DNA from: Pseudobdellovibrionaceae bacterium
Lineage (GTDB): Bacteria > Bdellovibrionota > Bdellovibrionia > Bdellovibrionales > UBA1609
Direction: 5' to 3'
Length of the DNA: 64,000 bases
NCBI GenBank assembly: GCA_020635055.1
Contig: JACKAN010000018.1
Coordinates: forward strand, 7,132-71,131
The position numbers and the translations under genes are program-made. Shown piece by piece: positions 34,090 to 41,966 of the stretch (within the stretch, counting starts at the first letter, position 1; each line of letters starts with the position of its first letter). The notes beneath the pieces are model-generated. The model searched no databases. It worked only from the letters and a program-made list of their open reading frames with translations, and was not told the origin of the DNA.

Positions 34090-34659
34090 TTTAATTCTGC
34101 TACAAATCCGACATAACTTGATAAAAATGTCGGATTTGAAGCATGCTGTGTAGATTAGGCTGCACTGTAAGCCTTTGAAATATGGCTTATAATCGCCTCA
34201 TCCGAAGGAAGAAAGGCCGTGGCCAGCCCTCTGTAGCTCCTTGTTCCTTCACTCCAGCTAGACGAAAGTAGATTTGGAAGGTCTTAAAATTTCTCCATCC
34301 CCCAATCCGCATCACAATACTTCTGTCAAAATTGCCTTTACCTCTTTTTTTGTCGTGTAATTCTGCATTAGGCCCATCAAGTGAAACCTGCAAATCAATA
34401 TTGTTCTTCTTTAAGAAAGTAATGTTCCTTTCTGAGAGCAAAGTACCTTTAGTCAAGACGCTGATAGGAGCCTTGGCCCATTTAGACCTGATACTTTCAA
34501 CGATAGGTTTAAATGTCTTGCTAAGTAAGGGTTCACCACCACAAATAACAAATGAGGCTTTGGTATTGAGTTTTCGTAGCTGATTTTCTGGACTTCCCCA
34601 AAATCACTGGAGACATCATGTGAGACTTTTTTCACCCAATATGGTATGAGGAGAAAGTC

Positions 34660-34956
34660 ATGAATAAATATAGTAACGAATTTAAACAAGAAGCGGTAGC
34701 CAGAAGCAAAATAGCAGGAATTTCAAACACCTGTAAGGAATTAGGGGTAAGTAAAGCTGCCTTAAGCCGTTGGAGAAAGGAATTTTCTGTCGGAAAATTA
34801 ACAAAGTCTAAAGATAGGCCCAGCTATGAGGATCTTGAAAAAGAAGTTCATGAACTTAAAAAAGAGCTTGGTTATATAGAAGAAATTAACCGTGTATTAA
34901 AAAAAGCACTGCGATTTTCTCAAGCAAAGAACTGGGCGGTTCCAAGTGATATATGA
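34660..34956 (+). CDS. IS3-family OrfA (copy C, shifted end)
   Basis: A 98-residue form of the IS OrfA. The first 88 residues match copies A and B, but the A7 tract moves the end into another frame (LRFSQAKNWAVPSDI). The zipper is changed only at its end. Whether this copy makes the fused OrfAB transposase at a different efficiency is an open point. Confidence 0.88.
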   Translation: MNKYSNEFKQEAVARSKIAGISNTCKELGVSKAALSRWRKEFSVGKLTKSKDRPSYEDLEKEVHELKKELGYIEEINRVLKKALRFSQAKNWAVPSDI

Positions 34957-35818
34957 AATCAGAAAATCCACAACAAAAGTCCCGGTTGAATTTTTATGTA
35001 AATATTTTGGAGTTAGTTCCAGTGGTTATTATTTTTGGAAAAAAAGATCTGAGAATATTCATTCCAACAAGAGGGCAACAGTTTGCGATGCTATAAAAAA
35101 ATACTTTAAAATAAGTAAAAGTACATATGGCTCCCCTAGGATTTACGACGACTTAAAAGAAGCTGGCATTTTAGTAAGTGAAAATACAGTGGCAAAGTAT
35201 ATGAAGGAGATGGGTTTAGATGCTCGTTTAAAAAAGAAATATCGTGTTCAAACTACAGACTCAAATCATAACCACCCAATAGCGCCAAGGCTGTTTAAAG
35301 TCGAAGATGCCCATCCATTGCCGTCTAAAGCAGGCAAGTTGTTAGCTGGTGATATAACTTACTTGAGAGTGGGCTACAGATTTATATACTTGGCTGTTGT
35401 TATAGATTTATATAATCGTGAAGTTATCGGTTGGTCTATGGGAAATAGTCTTGAAACAAGTTTAGTATTAAGAGCACTCGACAGCGCCATGAAAAAAGTG
35501 GGTCCAGATGCAGAAATTATATTCCACTCTGATCGTGGAAGCCAATATGCAAGCAAAGCCTACCGTAATTTTTTAAAAAATAAAAATATTAAACCCAGCA
35601 TGTCCAGGCGTGGAAATTGCTACGATAATGCTTATGTTGAGTCATGGTTTAGCTCACTGAAGAAAGAGTGGATTTATAGAAATTGTTATTCAACAGAGGC
35701 AGAGTTGAAAGCCTTAGTTTTTGAATATATTGAAGTTTGGTATAATAAAAAAAGAAAACATTCTTCACTTGGCAATCAGAGTCCGGAGAAGTATAAATTA
35801 ACAAATTTGTCTCACTAA
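34946..35818 (+). CDS. IS3-family OrfB transposase (copy C)
   Basis: A 290-residue DDE transposase, identical in protein sequence to copy B as read, with start GTG and the same catalytic triad motifs (GDITYLRV, HSDRGSQYAS, YVESWFSSLKKEW). Confidence 0.95.
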   Translation: MIYEIRKSTTKVPVEFLCKYFGVSSSGYYFWKKRSENIHSNKRATVCDAIKKYFKISKSTYGSPRIYDDLKEAGILVSENTVAKYMKEMGLDARLKKKYRVQTTDSNHNHPIAPRLFKVEDAHPLPSKAGKLLAGDITYLRVGYRFIYLAVVIDLYNREVIGWSMGNSLETSLVLRALDSAMKKVGPDAEIIFHSDRGSQYASKAYRNFLKNKNIKPSMSRRGNCYDNAYVESWFSSLKKEWIYRNCYSTEAELKALVFEYIEVWYNKKRKHSSLGNQSPEKYKLTNLSH

Positions 35819-36046
35819 ATCTGTCTATTTTTTTTGGGGAAGTCCATTCATACTGGTCGATGACTTGACCCAGTCTTGAAATGAAGCCGCACCATGATTT
35901 TTGTGATCTTTATGATAACAATGGGTACAATTCAAATTACAGGCATTCGTGATGTCTATTCGTATAGTCAAATACTCAGGTCCACCGATCAACTCAATGA
36001 GTTTCCTAGTGGCAAGAGATTTGAGGTTAAAAACATTGCTAAACAT

Positions 36047-36208
36047 CTAAAGCACCTCACTTACAGAGTTGCCCCAAGAGTTTACTCTTCTTTGTAATGA
36101 AGTATTGGGGATAGAGATTCGTTCAGCAGCTGATCTTAACGACTTTTCACCTCTGAGTTTGAACAAGATATATTCCTTTTCTTTTTCTTCGGCCATTTCG
36201 TCAAGCAT
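36047..36208 (-). CDS. Small HTH-like protein before the radical SAM gene
   Basis: A 53-residue frame beginning MLDEMAEEKEKEYILFKLRG and containing EKSLRSAAERISIPNTSLQRRV, a plausible helix-turn-helix. Its TAG stop is directly followed by the ATG of the radical SAM gene. The frame is open a further 15 codons upstream without an ATG, so the N-terminus may be lost. Either a small regulator or, less likely, a leader-type partner of the radical SAM enzyme. Too short to be certain it is a gene. Confidence 0.4.
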   Translation of the reverse strand: MLDEMAEEKEKEYILFKLRGEKSLRSAAERISIPNTSLQRRVNSWGNSVSEVL

Positions 36209-36343
36209 CTTTTTGAATGTTGGATAATCACAGTCAAACTCTTCAAAGGCACCTTAAGCTTTTAAACGAAATGTTTTTGCCCCTATTTAATGGTGATCAT
36301 TGGAAAGGAAATAATAATTAAAAACCAATAAGGGGTAGCGTAA

Positions 36344-36470
36344 AAAAAATTGTGTCTCCATAAGAATAACTTATAGGACTAAATGGAGAACATATAATAT
36401 GACACTATCAATGAGTTTAATAAAAGTAGAAATAAGTGTACCAGAAATTGTAAAAGCAATAGGGGATTGT
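36344..36470 (+). mobile_element. Remnant of a second IS256-type element
   Basis: GGGTAGCGTAAAAAAAATTG at 36344 resembles the IS256 left end (GGTAGCGTAAAAATTATTG) but is a different element. It is followed by ATGACACTATCAATG.. encoding SLIKVEISVPEIVKAI, which reads like the N-terminus of another IS256-family transposase. The sequence breaks at about 36470, where ISL3 begins. The gap 36209-36343 shows nothing else. Confidence 0.55.
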
Positions 36471-36498
36471 CGGCTTATGGCCGAAGCCTCTCCGTTAT

Positions 36499-36615
36499 TT
36501 AGAAGGGGGTGGTTGATGCCAATCTCATTTCGGGTGGCCAGTACCAGGAAGACGTATCTATATATTTTGAGTTTAACAGCCCACATCTTTGTAGGATTTT
36601 GAGCATAAATGATAC
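36499..36615 (-). pseudogene. C-terminal fragment of the ISL3 transposase
   Basis: Read from 36615 on the minus strand: VSFMLKILQRCGLLNSKYID.., ending at TAA 36499. It continues the interrupted ISL3 protein (..GYGYTNPVS) after IS256 copy 2 plus one copy of the AATGATAC duplication is removed. This shows directly that IS256 inserted into a formerly whole transposase gene. Confidence 0.85.
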
Positions 36616-38200
36616 GGTAGCGTAAAAATTATTGTGTACGAAGCCTAACTAGGTGATCCTACAATTTGATTGTGGGCACCACGGAAGGAGCATCGTATGT
36701 CAGACCAAAGTTCGGAAATTGCCAGACTAATGGAGAGTCCAGAAATGAAGGACTCTTTAAGCAAAGTAAAAAAGTTTGAGGATCTAAGTGCCCCAGGCGG
36801 GCCGATGCAACTGATGATCAAACTCATGGCTGAGGGGCTGATGGAATCAGAACGGGACCATCATTTAGGGTACGGCCATAGCGAGCGGTCAAAGAAAAGT
36901 GGCACCAATAGCCGCAATGGTTTCTCGTCGAAAAAAATTAAAACATCGTTTGGGGAGACAGAAATTTCGGTTCCCCGTGACAGGGATGGCGAGTTCACCC
37001 CGACACTGCTTGAAAAATACAAGAGAATTGATCCCGATATTGAAAGGAAAATTTTTAGCCTATACGGAAAAGGCATGAGCACTCGAGATGTTACGGATGT
37101 CATCGCCGGCATTTACGGCAGCGATGTAAGTGCCACACTGGTATCTCAAATCACTAACAGGATCAAAGATTCAATTGCCGATTGGCAGTCTCGGCCTCTG
37201 TCGTCAGTATATGCCGTCGTGTTTTTTGACGCCATATTTTTTAAATCTCGAGAGGACGGCAAAGTTATAAATAAGGCCTCCTATACTTGCTACGGAATTA
37301 ATACCCATGGGGACGTTGATATTCTAGGTATTTGGATCTCGAACACTGAGGGCTCGCGCTTTTGGTTGAGTGTGCTTGATGACCTACGGTCTAGAGGGGT
37401 AGAAGATATTCTAATTGCCTGTGTCGATGGCCTAAAGGGTTTTCCCGAAGCCATCGAAAATATCTTCCCAAAAACTGAGGTTCAGCTATGTATAGTCCAC
37501 CAAATTCGAAACAGCCTCAAATACGTAGGCTCCAGTGCCCAAAGAGAGTTTATTTTAGATTTAAAAACGATCTATCAAGCAACAGATATAAGGGCCGCCG
37601 AATTGGCTCTGACAGATTTTGAGGAAAAATGGGGTTCCCGTTATCCTAGCGCCGTTAACCCCTGGAGAGCAAATTGGCAGCACCTCAGCTCATACTTCAA
37701 ATATCCGGCAGAAATTCGACGAATGATTTACACCACTAATATCGTAGAGAATGTTCACCGACAGTTCCGCAAAGTCATGAAAACAAAATCGAGTTTCCCC
37801 AACGACGATGCCCTAGTAAAAATGCTCTTTCTTGCTATCCAAAGCTTGCTGGCCAAGCCAAGGAAAAAGCGAGGTTGGCCAGTTATTGCGGGCCAGCTGG
37901 CCATCCATTTTGAAAATAGGATGACGTAGCTAACACGGAATTCTTAATCAATAATTTTCTGCCCGAACCCTTCGCCCCCCAGGGGGTGAGGGGGGAAAAT
38001 TATCAAAAAAAAGGCGAGGCGAAGCCTTTCAATATTTACATGAATTGTGACAGCTTTGCTGGCGCCATTCATGTTCTTATAAAGCTTGAAATCGATAAAC
38101 ATTTATGGGAGGTTGCACAAAGAAGGTCAACTTGGGCCCAGCCCAAAGTCGACTGGGTTGATAATAAATTTGCTTCATACACAAAGATTTTTACACTCTC
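36616..38200 (+). mobile_element. IS256-family insertion sequence, copy 2
   Basis: Same 1585-base element as copy 1, same orientation, 25,941 bases away. Flanked by a perfect 8-base duplication AATGATAC (36608-36615 and 38201-38208). It lies inside the ISL3 transposase gene. Confidence 0.95.
36697..37929 (+). CDS. IS256-family transposase (copy 2)
   Basis: A 410-residue transposase identical to the copy at 10756, with the same GGAAGGAGC ribosome site before the ATG. Intact, with all motifs present (VVFFDAIFF, CVDGLKGFPEAI, NIVENVHRQFRK). Confidence 0.93.
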   Translation: MSDQSSEIARLMESPEMKDSLSKVKKFEDLSAPGGPMQLMIKLMAEGLMESERDHHLGYGHSERSKKSGTNSRNGFSSKKIKTSFGETEISVPRDRDGEFTPTLLEKYKRIDPDIERKIFSLYGKGMSTRDVTDVIAGIYGSDVSATLVSQITNRIKDSIADWQSRPLSSVYAVVFFDAIFFKSREDGKVINKASYTCYGINTHGDVDILGIWISNTEGSRFWLSVLDDLRSRGVEDILIACVDGLKGFPEAIENIFPKTEVQLCIVHQIRNSLKYVGSSAQREFILDLKTIYQATDIRAAELALTDFEEKWGSRYPSAVNPWRANWQHLSSYFKYPAEIRRMIYTTNIVENVHRQFRKVMKTKSSFPNDDALVKMLFLAIQSLLAKPRKKRGWPVIAGQLAIHFENRMT

Positions 38201-39435
38201 AATGATACTGGATTTGTGTATCCATACCCCATTCTTTTGAGGACTTTAATTTTATTATTTAGTCCCTCTGACACGGCTGTTGTAAGTCCCGACATTATAT
38301 AACCTTCTATATAATGTCTGTATTTCCTCAAAGTATTTGCAAACTTTAAAAATGGCTTTAATTTGGCTTCCCTTGCAAAGCGATACCACAGGATAAGACT
38401 TTTCCTGAACTCTTTTACATTTTTCTTATCTAAAACCTTATGGAAATATTCAACTAACACTGACGCTCTAAATATATTTTTATTTATATCCAGTAATCGC
38501 TCTAGCTTTGTGTAATCTTTTTTTGATAAATTCTTCTCTCGCTCAACTAATATATACTTCCTATGGGGGGCAAGCACTTCCATTAAAAACTTATCCTCAT
38601 TGTCTTTCGCTAGTTTAAACTCTATTTTTCTTACCTCGTCAAAAACATCATTTACACCTTGTGCTAAGTGGAACCTATCAATACAGATCTTGGCATTCTT
38701 GCAAGCGTGTTCAACAACCTTGATAAATGCATCGTGCATATCTAATGCAAAATATTTAATCTTTAAAAGTTGCTCCGGCCTCAGTACTTTTAAACAGTTC
38801 AATAGGCTTGAACCCTTACGTCCCATTGCGTTTGACAGCACCTTACTGATGTTCGTGCAAACTAAATTCGTAACAAATTGCACTTTGTTTTTATCCGACG
38901 ATTTCTTCCCAAAAATAGTCCTATAGTGCACCTCATCTGCTGACATACTTTCTAAATCCAAATCTCTTTCAGCATAATTTAAATGTTTTTTCATTTGCTT
39001 CATTCGATACTGGTCTATATCCCACATTGTTTTTGATTTTAATCGTAGGATCCTAGCGCTGGCCTCACAAGTTAACTCTTCCATAAGTCGACCTGCCTTT
39101 TCGCATAAACTATATGTCATGTTTTTAAAATGAGGATGAGTAAATGCTACCTTGGACGATCTAACTCTATCACCGCAAATATGACAATTGCCTCGAAGTT
39201 GCTTTAAATAAATCCAAACCTCTTCATATGCACCCAGTGGAGCGGCTCTAATCTTTCTTAATTTCCACTCATGGACATGAGTAATGCTGTTAGCGCAGAC
39301 ATTACAAACTGCTTCATTACGATTTTGACGGGCATATAAAACTAGTTTTAATTCCTCATCACATGTGGCCCAATACTCAATTTTAATTCCTTGAAGTCCT
39401 AAAGATTTTAAGATTAAATCATCATGAAGTTCCAT
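38191..39435 (-). pseudogene. ISL3-family transposase, truncated at the C-terminus by IS256
   Basis: The start ATG 39435 is preceded by AGGAGA. The zinc-ribbon N-terminus (CNVCANSITHVHEWKLRKIRAAP, CHICGDRV) and catalytic regions (MSADEVHYRTIFGKK, YFALDMHDAFIKVVEHACKNAKICIDRFHL) are typical. The native sequence ends with MGYGYTNPVS at 38201; the last codons before the stop come from the IS256 end. The lost tail lies at 36499-36615. Confidence 0.88.
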
Positions 39436-39599
39436 CCGTGTTCTCCTATAAAATTTGTTTTTATTACGATTAAATCTTATTCGAGATGGATGGAACTTTT
39501 TACCTTCACTCAAGACCTAGGTCTTGTTGGCATGAATTATACCCTTCTGTAATACGGTGAACCATGGCCGAACAAATAAATGAGTCTTAACTTGCCGAC

Positions 39600-39666
39600 A
39601 CTCGTCTTCGCTCCAGTTGCCCCTATGGGGGGCTTGGAGCAAGCCGAGGATAGAAGGAGCGACGAG
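39600..39666 (+). ncRNA. Possible structured RNA or DNA element (three stems)
   Basis: An outer stem ACTCGTC..CGCTCC / GGAGCG-ACGAGAGT encloses GCCCCTATGGGGGGC and GCTTGGAGCAAGC, so the sequence can fold as a three-way junction. It is much more GC-rich than its surroundings. It may be a regulatory leader, a recombination site or IS debris. No known family recognised, and its transcription is not shown. Confidence 0.35.
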
Positions 39667-39709
39667 AGTAACCCACCACCTCCGTCTTAATTTAATGGTG
39701 AAACAATTT

Positions 39710-39782
39710 TAGAGCCACCTGTCTAACAATTTTTGTCACATACCATCTGATGGGGGCTCGAAACTGGTCAGGTGTGGCTCTA
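39710..39782. repeat. 73-base segment with terminal inverted repeats
   Basis: AGAGCCACCTG (39711-39721) and CAGGTGTGGCTCT (39769-39781) are imperfect inverted repeats around a non-coding centre. It may be a tiny MITE-like remnant or a hairpin upstream of the 39864 gene. Confidence 0.45.
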
Positions 39783-39863
39783 TTTGATTTGAGGCGGAAG
39801 AAATTTTGCAAATCAATGCCCTGAACAGGTATGTTTGAAATTAACCTTTAGAGGAGCATATTT

Positions 39864-40472
39864 ATGGAACTATTAAAAAAAGTAGCCTCAGTGGTTACGG
39901 CACTATCTTTAGTGACCTCAAGTCTTGCGTTCGCACAAGCGCAGAATCAAACACAACGTGCAACTGATCTAATCACTGGCGAAATTCTTCGCAGCAAAGA
40001 TCAAGGTGCTAAAATTGAAGACGAACGTGGCAACGAAATTTCAGCCGCACAAATCATCTCCGGCCAAGCAACAACTGTTGTTTATACGCCTGCCGATGGA
40101 AAAGGCTTAAAATATATGTACCGTGCAAATCATCAGAATCAATCGGTGGCTTTGGCTGTATTGAAAGCTGATGGCACACGCGTTGCCGCCCGATCATTTA
40201 GCGTGGATACAAACCTATCTCCTGAACAGAACGTGTTGAGAATGCGTCAAACAATGAATTCTCTGAGTGCTGAAGTTGACAGAGCATTGGCAAGCAACCC
40301 TGTGAAGTCAACAGGTTGTTTTCCCACGTCAGTTGACCCATTCATAATGTTGCAAGCTATGTTTTTAGGTTTGAACACTTTTTACTGCTTTAGAGACCCT
40401 AAGAAATATGCTTTTAGTTGCGGATTTGCGGTTTTCATCGGTGCAATGTTTCTTATTGATGTAGCTGGCTAA
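39864..40472 (+). CDS. Hypothetical exported protein with C-terminal hydrophobic segments
   Basis: A 202-residue protein with a signal peptide (MELLKKVASVVTALSLVTSSLAFAQA). The middle is polar and beta-rich (TTVVYTPADGKGLKYMYRAN). The end has three Cys (STGCFP, FYCFRD, FSCGFAVF) and two hydrophobic stretches (about 155-173 and 184-201). Base composition is closer to 45 percent GC than the neighbours. A ribosome site GAGGAG precedes it. It is followed after 18 bases by another exported protein, so a two-gene unit is likely. Function unknown. Confidence 0.62.
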   Translation: MELLKKVASVVTALSLVTSSLAFAQAQNQTQRATDLITGEILRSKDQGAKIEDERGNEISAAQIISGQATTVVYTPADGKGLKYMYRANHQNQSVALAVLKADGTRVAARSFSVDTNLSPEQNVLRMRQTMNSLSAEVDRALASNPVKSTGCFPTSVDPFIMLQAMFLGLNTFYCFRDPKKYAFSCGFAVFIGAMFLIDVAG

Positions 40473-40490
40473 AATTAAAATAGAAGTATC

Positions 40491-41651
40491 ATGCTAAAAA
40501 TTAGGCTTCTCTCTTTATTAATGGGTCTCACGGTTGCTCTCAATTCGGGAGTAAGTGAGGCCCTTACTTGTTCACAGCTTTTTACCACAGGCTTTCAGAG
40601 AGCCGAATCTTCAGTTCCCCAAGCCCGACCTCAGTTTGAACAGTCCGCCTTTTCCCGAATTAAAACTGATTTAAAAAGTAAAATCGAAGCAAACGAAGAC
40701 TTGCGGAGCGCCAATTTTGATAACGATTGGTCTAAACTTGCACTCTTTGAAGTGATCGCGGAAAAAAGCGGTTGGGATCTATTAAATATATCTAAAATCA
40801 TGGCCAAAGGCTCTGGTCGTGATCAACAGCGTGTCACAAAAATATTGAATCAATTTTCATTTGATGACGGTGTCTCCGCAAGAAAATTAGAATCGATTTT
40901 GACACGCCTTTATCTTTTAGCAAATTCGCATCCTAAAGGGATTGACCTTTCAATTTCAACAGCTCGAGAAAGACTCATCACAAAGCGGATGGAACTTTCA
41001 TTTGTAAAACAAAGTTTCATGGAAGCTCTCCATGAATTGGGTTTTATTAGGGATCCCAATTTATTTGAGCGGGTTAAGGCTTTGCGCTCCCAATATTCAA
41101 ATTATGAGAGTCTGCTAATCACTGCATCCCTTAATGCATTTTCCATAACTCACTTTGGAATACCCGTTCACGTTCCAAAATTGCAGGCCGGAGAGCGGCA
41201 GAATATTCCACCGGAGGTTATCCAAAAAATTAAAGATCATGGCATCGATGCAGCTCGGGACGACCTAAAACGAATATATTCTCGTCATTCGAATTTTCAA
41301 TTGGCCTGGAATACGGTGCGGCGACTTTACACCGGAGCCATGTTTGGTTTAGCCGTATTCATGTCGGTACAGATGTTGCCGATGCTTGAGTATTCTATTG
41401 CAAGTCATTTCACAACAGAACAAAGACTGGCTGAAATTCAAAATGCCACGTTCTCTGCGGATAAAGTCAGGGAAGAGCAATTTAATAGTTGGCGACAAGC
41501 ATTCAATGACCTTGAGGGCCGTTATCCGGATACTGCCAAGTATCCACAAGATGCTGCGGAATGGAATCGCGTAAGTAACAGTTTAGCTCAAATTCCTGAT
41601 GAACAACTAAGAGTTCAATTTAATGAAGGCGGCGCTCCTGCCCGGAATTGA
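40491..41651 (+). CDS. Hypothetical exported or membrane protein
   Basis: A 386-residue protein with a signal peptide (to about residue 25, SEALTC). A long helical middle contains several repeats of charged residues (RKLESILTRLYLLANSHPKG, ERLITKRMELSFVKQ). A likely membrane segment is at about 283-302 (GAMFGLAVFMSVQMLPML), so the protein is probably anchored with most of its mass in the periplasm. No domain recognised. Partner of the 39864 gene by position. Confidence 0.58.
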   Translation: MLKIRLLSLLMGLTVALNSGVSEALTCSQLFTTGFQRAESSVPQARPQFEQSAFSRIKTDLKSKIEANEDLRSANFDNDWSKLALFEVIAEKSGWDLLNISKIMAKGSGRDQQRVTKILNQFSFDDGVSARKLESILTRLYLLANSHPKGIDLSISTARERLITKRMELSFVKQSFMEALHELGFIRDPNLFERVKALRSQYSNYESLLITASLNAFSITHFGIPVHVPKLQAGERQNIPPEVIQKIKDHGIDAARDDLKRIYSRHSNFQLAWNTVRRLYTGAMFGLAVFMSVQMLPMLEYSIASHFTTEQRLAEIQNATFSADKVREEQFNSWRQAFNDLEGRYPDTAKYPQDAAEWNRVSNSLAQIPDEQLRVQFNEGGAPARN

Positions 41652-41966
41652 TCCGACAGACCCCGTGTTCCTTTTTAATAATTTACGGTCGTGCTTTTTA
41701 AAGGCACTGGTTGAGTTGGGAGCTGTAAACGCAGAGATGGCCTCCGAAAAATACGACCAGGGGCGAGCCAAGGCCGTTTAAATGCGCACAGTTCTGCATT
41801 ACAAGAGCCTTTTCGTCAGGGATTTTATTAAAAATTAGAAGAGGGATTATTAAAAAAATTGGCACCAAGGAACGGAACAATACTTTTAAGATTCCAAAGA
41901 CCGCAATACCATCAAAAACTTTCCACAAACGTCTTCGAAAGATTCTGTACCAGTTGATAATTCAAC
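41652..41966. other. Gap with no convincing gene
   Basis: A 315-base stretch between the exported protein and the IS66 end. A short plus-strand frame ends KALVELGAVNAEMASEKYDQGRAKAV and could be the tail of a lost gene. No promoter or RNA is evident. Confidence 0.35.

Larger units (their letters stand above)
34589..35846 (+). mobile_element. IS3-family insertion sequence, copy C (complete, 1-base deletion)
   Basis: A 1258-base copy, near-identical to copy B, with the same termini and a 3-base duplication TTC. The difference in length is in the A-tract of orfA (A7 instead of A8). Confidence 0.92.
34187..36046 (-). pseudogene. Radical SAM protein gene split by IS3 copy C
   Basis: The N-terminal part (36046-35847) has the cluster motif CNLNCTHCYHKDH (CxxxCxxC). 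IS3 copy C (34589-35846, flanked by TTC) follows. The distal part (34588 onward) reads FVICGGEPLLSKTFKP, then SVLTKGTLL and LQVSLDGPNAELHDKKRGKG, normal radical SAM features. The two parts are in different frames even after removing the IS, so a frameshift near GAASFQDWVK must also have occurred, and the end (after NFDRSIVM) no longer fits the family. The substrate is unknown. A small gene lies directly before it. Confidence 0.8.
36479..39569 (-). mobile_element. ISL3-family element interrupted by IS256 copy 2
   Basis: The ends (approximate) are imperfect inverted repeats: left GGCCGAAGCCTCTCCGT.., right read inward GGCCATGGTTCACCGT.., both then leading to AGAAGGG..T..TT.ATGCCAA. Without the 1585-base IS256 copy and its 8-base duplication the element is about 1.5 kb, normal for ISL3. 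No target duplication of its own could be confirmed. Confidence 0.7.

Noticed and set aside
34453..34689. 78-residue minus-strand frame over the IS3 left end
   Set aside because: A fusion of IS3 antisense sequence and a wrong frame of the radical SAM gene.
30019..36208. CRISPR array or repeats of that kind in the IS3 region
   Set aside because: The long repeats are IS copies; no short regularly spaced repeats were seen anywhere in the window.
36371..36586. 71-residue minus-strand frame
   Set aside because: A chance frame across the ISL3 end and the IS256-type remnant; only the ISL3 C-terminal piece (36499-36615) is meaningful.
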